A stretch of 9,677 nucleotides of DNA. Source: Spirochaetota bacterium (GTDB lineage: Bacteria > Spirochaetota > Spirochaetia > Treponematales > Breznakiellaceae). This document shows positions 1-6,720 of the stretch, in pieces. A program made the position numbers and the translations under genes. The stretch is from NCBI GenBank assembly GCA_023398155.1, contig JAEWSV010000271.1, positions 1 to 9,677 on the forward strand, written 5' to 3'. The stretch's first letter is position 1, and each line of letters starts with the position of its first letter. The notes below the pieces were generated by a model. It had not been told where the DNA came from and did not search any database. It saw only the letters and a list, made by a program, of their open reading frames with translations.

Positions 1-324
1 AACCTGAAACTGCTTCCGGGCGTGACCGCCAAGGTCGTGGTCCCGCGGCGCGCGGTGGAGGCGGCGATCGTCGTTCCTACGGAGGCCATCATCGCCTCCG
101 ACGACGGTTCCTACGCGATGGTCGCGCGGGAAGAGGACGGCCGATGGGTGGCGCGTAAGGTTCCCGTGGAGCGCGGCCCTTCGAACCAGGACTCGACCTT
201 GATCCTGAACGGCCTCGCCGCGGGCGACCGGCTCATCCTGGAAGGCAACCACCTGGCCCAGGACGGTTCGGCCGTCACGTTCGAGGGACGGCTCGCCCTC
301 GCCGACCAGAGCGGCCGGGAGTAA
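1..324 (+). CDS. RND efflux periplasmic adaptor subunit (MFP/HlyD family), C-terminal fragment
   Basis: This is the last 107 residues of a gene that begins outside the window; the reading frame is open from base 1 and ends in TAA at 322-324. The fragment starts with an 'LLPGVTAKV' stretch followed by 'IVVPTEAI', the usual pattern of the beta-barrel domain of AcrA/MexA-type membrane fusion proteins. It then runs into the membrane-proximal domain ('GLAAGDRLILEGNHLAQDGSAV'), which in this family ends adaptor proteins. In the family, such proteins sit in the periplasm and bridge the RND pump to an outer-membrane TolC-like channel. The permease gene follows after only three bases, which strongly supports this identity. 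An internal GTG at 22 could be taken for a start, but the upstream frame is open and the family is about 350-400 residues long, so the gene is truncated by the window edge. The substrate cannot be inferred. Confidence 0.9.
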   Translation, partial: NLKLLPGVTAKVVVPRRAVEAAIVVPTEAIIASDDGSYAMVAREEDGRWVARKVPVERGPSNQDSTLILNGLAAGDRLILEGNHLAQDGSAVTFEGRLALADQSGRE

Positions 325-327
325 CCC

Positions 328-3300
328 ATGATCGCATGGATACTCAAACAGCGCACCGCGATCTACGCGGCTGCGCTCCTCGTCGTAATCGTCGGCGTCA
401 TGGCGTATATGAGCCTCCCGCGGGAGGACAATCCCGAAATCAAGCAACCGTGGATTTTCGTCACCACCGTCTACGGCGGCGTACCGCCCGCCGACATCGA
501 ATCCTTGGTGACGCGGCCGCTCGAGGAAGCCTTGGACGGCCTGGAGGGCGTGAGCAAGATATCCTCCGAGAGCCGCCAGAGCGTCTCATCGATCTTCGTG
601 GAGTTCGATTCGGACACCGCCACCGAGACCGCGCTCAGGCGCGTGAAGGACCGGGTGGATGGGGCGCGCGGCGACCTCCCGGATGACGCCGACGAGCCGT
701 TGGTCAAGGAACTCAACTCCTCGGATTGGCCGGTGTTCATCGTGGTTATCTCGCACCCCGACGGCGTGGAAAGTTTGGACGGCCGCGCAAAGGTCCTCAG
801 GGACGAGATCCGGCGGGTTCCCGGAGTCCTCGACGTCACGGTGTCGGGAGACATCACGCGCGAGGTAGCCGTAGATATCGACCCGTTCAAGCTCCAGCGC
901 TACGGCCTGACTCTCCGCGACGTGGCGGCTTCCATCCAAAGCGAGAACGCGACCATACCCGGCGGCATACTCCGCAACGAGGCCTCGGATTACACCCTCG
1001 CGGTCACCGGGGAGATCACCGACCCCGCGGACTTCGGCAGGATCATGGTCAAGGACGGCCCCGTCCAGGTCCCCCTCGCGGACCTCGGCACCGTCGCCCT
1101 CCGACCCGCCGCGAGCGAAAGCTATTCGCGCATCGACGGGAAGCCCGCGATCACCTTGGAGATCAAGAAACGGACCGGAGCCGACATCATCCCCTTGGTG
1201 GACGCGGTCAAGGTCAAGATCGACGCGGCCAAGCCCTCGTTCCCCGAGGGCACGGATTTCATCTATTCCTACGACTCGTCCAAATTCATCAAGGATACGA
1301 TCATCGACCTGGAGAACAACATGTTCTCCGGCTTCCTCCTCGTGCTCCTGGTGACCATCTTCTTCCTCGGCTTCAGGAACGCCCTCTTCGTATCCCTCGC
1401 CATCCCCTTCTCCATGCTGCTCTCCTTCTTCGTCCTACAGCTGATGGGCGTCACCCTCAACATGGTGGTCCTCTTCAGCCTCATCATGGCGCTCGGCATG
1501 CTCGTGGATAACGGGATCGTGGCGGTGGAGAACATCTTCCGGCACGCGACCATGGGTAAGGACCGCTTCACGGCCGCCGTGGACGGGACTAAGGAGATCG
1601 CGGGACCGGTCATCTCCTCCACGCTCACGACCGTCGTGGCCTTCGCCCCCATCATCTTCATGCCGGGCATCATGGGCGACTTCATGGCCTACGTCCCCAT
1701 CACCATCATCATCGTGCTCGCGGCCTCCCTCGTAGTGGCCCTCACCATCAATCCGGTTTTCTGCTCGCGCTTCCTCGGCGTAAGCGAGGCTCACCGCAAG
1801 AAGGTCATGGAAGGCAGCGGCCTCTTCGTCCGTTTCCAGGGTTTCTACGAAAAGGTGGTTCGCCGGGCGGTGGAAAAACCCCTTCCCGTCATCGGCGTCA
1901 CGGTCGCCGTGGTGGTCGCGGGCTTCGTCCTCTACGGCCTGATCGGCAAGGAGCCCGTCTTCTTCCCCGCCACCGACCCTTCCACCGCCATCATCAAGCT
2001 GGAAGGCAGGCAGGGCACGCCGCTGGACAAGGCCGACGAGCTCACTTCCCGGGTGGAGGCAGCCCTCTCAGGAGCCGAAACCTCCATGGACCACTACCAG
2101 ACCATCGTCGGCGTGGACGGAGATCCCCGCAAGGCCACCGTGCGCGTGGAGTACAAGCCCTACCTGGAGCGGGAGCCCAGCGGAGAGGTTTCCACGGCAA
2201 ACCTCAAGAAGGAGCTCGACGGCTTCGTCGGCGCGAAGGTCACCTTCGAGGAGCTGGAGAACGGGCCGCCTTCGGGGCACCCGGTCTCCTATAACATCGT
2301 CGGCGAGGACTACGCGGTGCTCGGCAACATAGCCGCTGAGTTGCTCGCGATACTGGAGCGGAGGCCCGAGCTCAAGGGTATAACGAGCGACTACGAACCC
2401 GCCAAGCCGGAGATTTCGATAGACGTGGACCGTAAGAAAGCGGCCTACCTCGGCGTTTCCACCGCGGGGATCGCGGAGACGGTGCGTAACGCCTTCAACG
2501 GCTCCACCGCGGGAACCTACCGCGACGGGAGCGAGGAATACGACATCGTGGTCCGGTACGCGGAGGGAGAGCGGAACACCATCGAACAGCTGCGGAACCT
2601 GCTCGTCGCGGGCGACGAGGGCGTCCGGGTACCCCTCGCCTCGGTCGCCGACATTTCCACCAAGTCCTCCGTAGCCGTCATCAAGCGGCAGGCCTTACGG
2701 CGCACCGTCGAGGTCTACGCCGACTACCAGGACGACGTACAGACAAAGGCGGAGACGGGCGCCCAAATCAAGGCTGCCGTCGACGGCCTCGCGCTGCCTC
2801 CCGGCTACCGGATCGAGACGGGCGAGGGAGTCGAGGTCCAGCAGGAGTCCACGGACTTCTTGATCCAGGCCTTCATCATCGCGCTCTTCCTCATCGCGAT
2901 CATCCTCCTGGTGCAGTTCAACTCCCTCGTGGACCCGGCTATCATCCTGAGCGCGGTCATCCTGGCGCTCGGAGGGGTCTTCTGGGGCTACGCCCTCACC
3001 GGCCAAGTCTTCGTCGTCATCATGTCGGGCATCGGGTGCATCTCCCTGGCGGGAGTGGTGGTCAACAACTGCATCATCCTCGTGGACTATACGAACGTCC
3101 TGATAAAGGACGGGATCGCCTGGAAGGATGCCATCGTCCAGTCGGGCAGGACCCGGCTCCGGCCGATCTTCCTCACCGCCGTCACCACGGTCCTCGGCAT
3201 GATCCCCATGGCCCTCGGCGTAGCCTTCGACATCCATACCTTCACCATCCAGGTCGGGTCCGAGCAGTCCGAGTTCTGGAAGGCCTTCGCCTGGGCCATG

Positions 3301-3450
3301 ATATACGGCCTCACCTTCGCTACCGTGATGACGCTCGTGATCGTTCCCGCCCTCCTCTCCGTGAAGTTCCGGATCATGAAGAAGGGCGCGATGCCGGCGG
3401 CCGCGGTCACTTCCCACGGGCCCGCCGGCTGGCGTATCCTCGCCCCGTGA
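328..3450 (+). CDS. RND-family efflux permease (AcrB/HAE1-like inner-membrane pump)
   Basis: This 1040-residue protein has the standard length and layout of an RND multidrug/hydrophobe exporter. A first membrane helix (about residues 9-29) precedes a periplasmic porter domain with 'PREDNPEI' and 'VTRPLEEAL'. Helices TM2-6 start near residue 332, TM7 lies near 518-537, a second periplasmic loop follows, and TM8-12 start near 846. The TM4 motif is L392-V-D394-N395 and the TM10 motif is G909-V-V-V-N913-N914, followed by R943-L-R-P and T950. Compared with AcrB, D407, R971 and T978 are kept, while D408 and K940 are both Asn. The pump should use the proton gradient to expel substrates with the upstream adaptor and an outer-membrane channel not seen here. 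ATG 328 has a GGGAG Shine-Dalgarno at 317-321, six bases upstream, lying across the adaptor stop region, so the two genes are probably translated together. The substrate is unknown. A heavy-metal (CusA-type) pump is less likely, but I cannot exclude it by eye. Confidence 0.95.
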   Translation: MIAWILKQRTAIYAAALLVVIVGVMAYMSLPREDNPEIKQPWIFVTTVYGGVPPADIESLVTRPLEEALDGLEGVSKISSESRQSVSSIFVEFDSDTATETALRRVKDRVDGARGDLPDDADEPLVKELNSSDWPVFIVVISHPDGVESLDGRAKVLRDEIRRVPGVLDVTVSGDITREVAVDIDPFKLQRYGLTLRDVAASIQSENATIPGGILRNEASDYTLAVTGEITDPADFGRIMVKDGPVQVPLADLGTVALRPAASESYSRIDGKPAITLEIKKRTGADIIPLVDAVKVKIDAAKPSFPEGTDFIYSYDSSKFIKDTIIDLENNMFSGFLLVLLVTIFFLGFRNALFVSLAIPFSMLLSFFVLQLMGVTLNMVVLFSLIMALGMLVDNGIVAVENIFRHATMGKDRFTAAVDGTKEIAGPVISSTLTTVVAFAPIIFMPGIMGDFMAYVPITIIIVLAASLVVALTINPVFCSRFLGVSEAHRKKVMEGSGLFVRFQGFYEKVVRRAVEKPLPVIGVTVAVVVAGFVLYGLIGKEPVFFPATDPSTAIIKLEGRQGTPLDKADELTSRVEAALSGAETSMDHYQTIVGVDGDPRKATVRVEYKPYLEREPSGEVSTANLKKELDGFVGAKVTFEELENGPPSGHPVSYNIVGEDYAVLGNIAAELLAILERRPELKGITSDYEPAKPEISIDVDRKKAAYLGVSTAGIAETVRNAFNGSTAGTYRDGSEEYDIVVRYAEGERNTIEQLRNLLVAGDEGVRVPLASVADISTKSSVAVIKRQALRRTVEVYADYQDDVQTKAETGAQIKAAVDGLALPPGYRIETGEGVEVQQESTDFLIQAFIIALFLIAIILLVQFNSLVDPAIILSAVILALGGVFWGYALTGQVFVVIMSGIGCISLAGVVVNNCIILVDYTNVLIKDGIAWKDAIVQSGRTRLRPIFLTAVTTVLGMIPMALGVAFDIHTFTIQVGSEQSEFWKAFAWAMIYGLTFATVMTLVIVPALLSVKFRIMKKGAMPAAAVTSHGPAGWRILAP

Positions 3451-3671
3451 ATGATGGTGAATTCCTCATCAAGCTCGCGAACGCGCGGATGCCCTTCGGG
3501 AAATACGCGGGGAGGCTCCTCATCGACTTGCCCGAAGCCTACGTAGTCTGGTTCGCCCATCAAGGGTGGCCTGACGGTGAGCTCGGCGAGCAACTCGCGG
3601 CGCTCTATTCGATCAAGGAGAACGGGCAGGAAGGACTGCTGAGGCCGCTCGTGCGGGGAGGCGGCCGATGA
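3447..3671 (+). CDS. DUF3820-family small protein (QSregVF_b-like), GTG start
   Basis: This 74-residue protein starts at GTG 3447, overlapping the permease stop (GTGA), and ends in TGA 3669-3671. The core 'RMPFGKYAGRLLIDLPEAYVVWFAHQGWP' (residues 14-42), followed by 'GELGEQLAALYSIKENG' (44-60), matches the DUF3820 family as I remember it: members are about 70 residues, with 'MPFGKYKG', 'LIDLPE.YL.WF' and 'G.LG..L...YEIK.NGL'. The family has no firmly established biochemical role; it has been named a putative quorum-sensing-regulated virulence factor. The GTG start is preferred because the family carries about ten residues ('L..LAN.R') before MPFGKY, and these are present here. ATG 3489 in frame would remove them. 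No good Shine-Dalgarno precedes the GTG, so translation is likely coupled to termination of the permease. The same frame is open upstream to about 3036, but that part lies inside the permease and reads as low-complexity shadow sequence. Confidence 0.85.
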   Translation: MNDGEFLIKLANARMPFGKYAGRLLIDLPEAYVVWFAHQGWPDGELGEQLAALYSIKENGQEGLLRPLVRGGGR

Positions 3672-4075
3672 CGGGGGGCGGCGCTACCGGTCGGGAAAGC
3701 GCTTTATACGCGCTCGTGGTCTTCGTGCCGGTCGGATACGAAGAGCGGCTGCTCGAGGCCGTCTTCGCCGCGGGCGCCGGCCGCCTCGGCGATTACGACC
3801 GCTGCGCCTTCGTCTCCCGGGGCGAAGGGCGCTTCCGGCCGCTGCGGGGAGCCGATCCGGCCATCGGTACGGTCGGCGACGACGAACGCGTGGCGGAGAC
3901 CCGGTTGGAATGCGTCGTTGCCGAGGAAGCCGCGGACGCGGTCCTCGCGGCGGTACGGTCGGCCCACCCCTACGAGGAACCGGCGATCTACCTCCATAGA
4001 TTGGACGATCGTTGCCTTAGGCGTCCCGATACGCCCGATCGCGATTACGTGGACGCCGACGCCCAAGAGCGATAG
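3668..4075 (+). CDS. Stand-alone Nif3/YqfO-insert-like domain protein (PII/CutA-like fold)
   Basis: This 135-residue protein starts at ATG 3668, overlapping the DUF3820 stop (ATGA). A strong GGGGAGG Shine-Dalgarno at 3655-3661 sits six bases upstream. The sequence has 'LVVFVPVGYEERLLEAVFAAGAGRLGDYDRC' (16-46), 'GEGRFRPLRGADPAIGTVG' (52-70) and 'AHPYEEPAIYL' (99-109). These match the small domain found inserted in some Nif3-like dinuclear-metal proteins (such as Bacillus YqfO) and also encoded alone in many bacteria. The HPYEEPA motif is diagnostic. The Nif3 metal-binding body is absent, so I do not infer metal-dependent hydrolase activity. The fold resembles PII/CutA regulators, which suggests oligomerisation and perhaps ligand binding, but the role is not known. 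The first 12 residues (Gly/Thr-rich) and the acidic/Arg-rich last 20 or so lie outside the conserved core. The protein is expected to be cytoplasmic. Confidence 0.85.
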   Translation: MTGGGATGRESALYALVVFVPVGYEERLLEAVFAAGAGRLGDYDRCAFVSRGEGRFRPLRGADPAIGTVGDDERVAETRLECVVAEEAADAVLAAVRSAHPYEEPAIYLHRLDDRCLRRPDTPDRDYVDADAQER

Positions 4076-4084
4076 ATTCTTGAT

Positions 4085-4750
4085 ATGAGAATCATTCCGA
4101 TTGTTCTTTTTGGAACCCTCGCGTTCCTTACTTTTACCTCCGCGGCCCAACAGGACGTGACGCGTCCGGTATCCGCGGGAAACCCCGTCGTCGGAGAGGT
4201 CGTGTACCTCGAAGGCTCGGTGCAGATCGACGGTCGGGAGGCCGAAATAGGGCAGAAGCTCCGATCGATCGTCACCGTGGTGACCGGTCCCGCCGCTTCG
4301 TGCGAGTTCACCTTCGCCGGGAAGAACGCCGTGCGGGTCACCCAAAACGCGCGAGCCACGATCGACTTTTCTAAAGCCGTCGTGGATATCGACCTGGCGC
4401 AGGGCGGCGTCACGTCGGTGCTCCGTAAGCTCCAGACCGTGGCGGGCAACGATTCGTTCAGGATCAGGACCCAGACCGCGGTCGCCGGCGTGCGCGGGAC
4501 CTCTTTCTGCGTGTGGGCGGACGACGCGAATGCTTATATCTGCTCCTGCAACGGTACGGTGCACACCGAAGACGCGGCGGGCGGCAACGCTTTCGCGACC
4601 ACGGCGGCGCACCACTCCGCGCGCTTCTATCGACGGACGGGCGCGGGCATCACGGTGGAGGACGCCGGCATCTTGTTCCATACCGACGAGAGCGTCAGCG
4701 GCCTCGCCGCCCGGATCGGAGAAAAGATCGATTGGAGCGTGCCGGACTAA
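4085..4750 (+). CDS. Exported FecR-domain protein with Cys/His-rich C-terminal half
   Basis: This 221-residue protein has a clear N-terminal signal peptide: M-R-I-I, a hydrophobic core at about 4-16, and a likely cleavage near residues 20-21 (TSA-AQQ). No lipobox Cys is present, so a soluble periplasmic protein is expected. A FecR domain spans about 36-165: 'GEVVYLEGSVQIDGREAEIGQKL' (37-59), a 'VRVTQNARATIDF' strand region (83-95), and the hallmark 'TAVAGVRGTSF' (131-141). FecR domains in other proteins sense or scaffold at the envelope. Here there is no anti-sigma N-terminus, no membrane anchor and no sigma factor nearby, so it is not a classical FecR regulator. Cysteines occur at 73, 142, 153 and 155 (CxC), with His at 160, 176, 177 and 199. 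ATG 4085 lies nine bases after the previous stop, with no obvious Shine-Dalgarno, so it is probably the last gene of the operon. Its stop overlaps the convergent AraC gene by four bases. The exact function is unknown. Confidence 0.85.
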   Translation: MRIIPIVLFGTLAFLTFTSAAQQDVTRPVSAGNPVVGEVVYLEGSVQIDGREAEIGQKLRSIVTVVTGPAASCEFTFAGKNAVRVTQNARATIDFSKAVVDIDLAQGGVTSVLRKLQTVAGNDSFRIRTQTAVAGVRGTSFCVWADDANAYICSCNGTVHTEDAAGGNAFATTAAHHSARFYRRTGAGITVEDAGILFHTDESVSGLAARIGEKIDWSVPD

Positions 4751-5565
4751 CCGAATCCCGGGGAGACGGATCCGCGAGACGATGAACCGTTCGCGCGCGC
4801 CCAGGCCGCGGGCGTCGTGCCCACGAGGCGGACGAAGTGTCGCGAAAGGTGGCTTTGGTCGGAGAATCCCGCCTCAAGGGCCGCGTACGCGAGCGAGTAT
4901 CCCGCGGCTAGGAGTCCCTTGGCAAAGGATATCCTGAGACAGAGTACCCACGCGTGGGGCGGCATCCCGTATTCCCGCCTGAACGAGCGGATGAAAGCCG
5001 CCGCGTCCAAGCCGAGGGGCCGGGCGAGATCCTCCAGATGCGGGGTACGCCGCAAATCGCCCGCGAGCCGCGCCGCCGCGGCAGCGATCGCGGGCTTGGG
5101 CACGGAAATCCGGCCAGGGCGCGAGGAGCCTTCGTGCAGGGCGAGATGGTCGAGGAGAGGGCGGGCGTTCCGGAGGGACAGGGCCTCCCTGAAGAGCGCG
5201 CGGCAGTCCGCGCAGGCGCGGGCAACCACCGCCGCTTCAGAAGGCCGGGACGCGGGGGCGGCGGCCGCTTCGCCGTCCTCCACCAACAGCAGATCGTATG
5301 ACCAATGCCCCTTCCGGTCCGGATTGCAAACATGGGGGAGGAAGGGCGGAATCCGCACGATGTCGCCCGCGGAAACTTCATACCACGCGGAGCCGATCCG
5401 GGCTCGGCTCGTGCCCCGATGGACCAGGGCTACGGACCATTCGGGATGGAAGTGGAGACGGAAGGCGCGCTCGAAACCGCGGATGGCCTTGGCCTCCGCC
5501 AACCGCGGCGGAAGGGATGATTCGACCGCGGTCGCGAGGCCGTTACTATCGACGCCGGCCCGCAT
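4747..5565 (-). CDS. AraC-family transcriptional regulator with N-terminal cupin domain
   Basis: This 272-residue protein has the two-part layout of one-component AraC regulators. The N-terminal part (about 36-95) is a cupin-like sensor: 'LHFHPEWSVALVHRGTSRARIG' with H38/H40, then 'VSAGDIVRIPPFLPHVCNP' (64-82). The linker is Ala-rich. The C-terminal part (about 165-258) is the DNA-binding domain with two helix-turn-helix units: the first around 176-197 ('HLEDLARPLGLDAAAFIRSFRR'), the second around 222-247 with the family signature 'GFSDQSHLSRHFVRLVGTTPAAW' (233-255). The ligand cannot be told from the sequence. The ATG at 5563-5565 lies inside the end of the phosphoesterase gene (20-base overlap), pointing to co-transcription and coupled translation; I see no strong Shine-Dalgarno before it. 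The last about 13 residues (Ser/Gly-rich) lie beyond the domain. Targets could include its own operon or the divergent promoter at 8902-8998, but no binding site is proven. Confidence 0.92.
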   Translation of the reverse strand: MRAGVDSNGLATAVESSLPPRLAEAKAIRGFERAFRLHFHPEWSVALVHRGTSRARIGSAWYEVSAGDIVRIPPFLPHVCNPDRKGHWSYDLLLVEDGEAAAAPASRPSEAAVVARACADCRALFREALSLRNARPLLDHLALHEGSSRPGRISVPKPAIAAAAARLAGDLRRTPHLEDLARPLGLDAAAFIRSFRREYGMPPHAWVLCLRISFAKGLLAAGYSLAYAALEAGFSDQSHLSRHFVRLVGTTPAAWARANGSSSRGSVSPGFG

Positions 5566-6691
5566 ATTCCAGGCGATTCAAGGTAACGACGGAACCGTCC
5601 GCGCCCACGCCCTTGAGCAGGACGACTTCCCTATCCCGGCGATGCTCCACCTCCACGAAGGTCGGCTGTTTCTTCCCCGACGCGCGTTCCGCGAGGTCCG
5701 GGCATCCGAAGCCGGTGTTGGCGTATACGCCTTCCCGCGGATAGTGGTCGGCGACCAAAAGGGGGCCGTGGGTATGGCCCATGATCACGATCGGCGCTTC
5801 GGCCGCGATATGTTCCTCAGCCGCCCGCTGTAGCGAGTTCGTCGCGTCCGCGACGAGATAGGCGAGATCCTCCCCCGCCCGCCGCCACAGATCGAGATGG
5901 TCTCCCGGAATCGAGGAGGCCGATCGTATCGAACCGTCTTCGAGCGCGAAAGACGTCCGTTTCCGCTCCATCCCCGCGAAGAAGAGGAATTGGTCGAGGA
6001 GGGCTTCGGCGAGCTCCTCCTTATTGAGCGCCAGTTCCATGAGTTCCTTCGCCGCGAAGACCGTCGAGGCGAAGCTGAGCACGGGTTCTCCGGCTCCCTC
6101 AAGTTCGCTCGCGCAGGATTTACCCGTTTCGGCGAGTTTCCGCTCGCAGATTTCCGCGAGGAGACGGGAGACGTACGATCCGAAGGGCGGATCGCCCATC
6201 GTGCGATGGGAGGCGGGCCTGAACAGGAGGGAATGGGCGTGTCCGTGCTCGGCGAGGATGTTACCGGACCGGAAAACGGCGTTGGCCACGGGATCGGCAT
6301 CGCCCGCGAGGCGCCGCCCGCACCGCCCTTCCAGAACGGCGTTGATCGCGTCCACCGATACGAACTGATCGTGGTTTCCGTTGATAAAGACGACGTTTCC
6401 CCGCATCGAACCGAAGAGGGTGATGAAATCGCCGCCGTCCTTCCGTTCTTCAAAGACGCCGGGATTGGCCGCTATGGCCTCCGCGACAGTGAACGGTCGG
6501 CGTCCGGGCGGGACGGCGAGCGGATCGAAGATGTCGCCGAGGAGCACGAGGTCTCGGATATCGCGCCTGCGGCCGTATAGGTACCGGAGGATTACCCGCA
6601 GGTCCGCCTCGTGGTACCGGCTCTGATAGAGGCAAGTCGCTGAACCGTCTCCGATATGGAGATCGCTCAGGAAGAACGATCGCTCCGGCAT
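5546..6691 (-). CDS. Calcineurin-like metallophosphoesterase with long internal insertion
   Basis: This 381-residue protein carries every metal-binding motif of the calcineurin-like phosphoesterase superfamily, in order. They are S9-D10-L-H12 (motif I), G52-D53-I-F-D56 (II), G105-N-H107-D108 (III), H149-G-H151-A-H153 (IV) and G305-H306-T-H308 (V). Such enzymes use two metal ions to hydrolyse phosphomonoesters or diesters. Between motifs IV and V there are about 150 residues, much longer than in CpdA-type cyclic nucleotide phosphodiesterases. The insertion looks largely helical ('AAKELMELALNKEELAEALLDQFLFFAGMERKR'). Motif III is GNHD, not the GNRD of LpxH, so lipid A precursor hydrolase is unlikely. 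There is no signal peptide, so it is cytoplasmic. The ATG at 6689-6691 is preceded by AAGGAG (plus-strand positions 6697-6702) with five-base spacing. It lies 29 bases after the cyclase stop and overlaps the AraC start. The substrate is unknown; cAMP is one possibility because of the neighbour. Confidence 0.88.
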   Translation of the reverse strand: MPERSFFLSDLHIGDGSATCLYQSRYHEADLRVILRYLYGRRRDIRDLVLLGDIFDPLAVPPGRRPFTVAEAIAANPGVFEERKDGGDFITLFGSMRGNVVFINGNHDQFVSVDAINAVLEGRCGRRLAGDADPVANAVFRSGNILAEHGHAHSLLFRPASHRTMGDPPFGSYVSRLLAEICERKLAETGKSCASELEGAGEPVLSFASTVFAAKELMELALNKEELAEALLDQFLFFAGMERKRTSFALEDGSIRSASSIPGDHLDLWRRAGEDLAYLVADATNSLQRAAEEHIAAEAPIVIMGHTHGPLLVADHYPREGVYANTGFGCPDLAERASGKKQPTFVEVEHRRDREVVLLKGVGADGSVVTLNRLEYAGRRR

Positions 6692-6720
6692 GGGAACTCC
6701 TTAGCTCGGTCTACCCCGAT

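Noticed and set aside
2695..3417. Minus-strand open frame of 240 codons opposite the RND permease
   Set aside because: Asp/Glu/Gly/His-rich complement of codons for membrane helices; no family recognised.
3036..3446. Upstream extension of the DUF3820 frame within the permease gene
   Set aside because: The frame is open but the sequence is low-complexity His/Arg/Pro and not homologous to the family. The real protein begins at GTG 3447.
3704..4681. Minus-strand open frame of 325 codons opposite the Nif3-like and FecR genes
   Set aside because: No recognisable domain and low-complexity Arg/Gly/Asp composition. The plus-strand genes have motifs, a signal peptide and, for the Nif3-like gene, a strong Shine-Dalgarno.
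4751..4830. Search for a rho-independent terminator after the FecR gene
   Set aside because: GC-rich short inverted stretches exist, but there is no stable stem followed by a T-run, and the DNA encodes the AraC C-terminus.
4817..5833. Long open frame on the plus strand opposite the AraC and phosphoesterase genes (338 codons)
   Set aside because: The product is rich in Arg, Ser and Pro with no domain, and it is antisense to two genes with clear motifs. High GC makes long shadow frames common.
5546..6691. Assignment of the phosphoesterase as LpxH (lipid A precursor hydrolase)
   Set aside because: Motif III is GNHD, not GNRD. The protein is about 140 residues longer than LpxH, and no lipid A genes are nearby.
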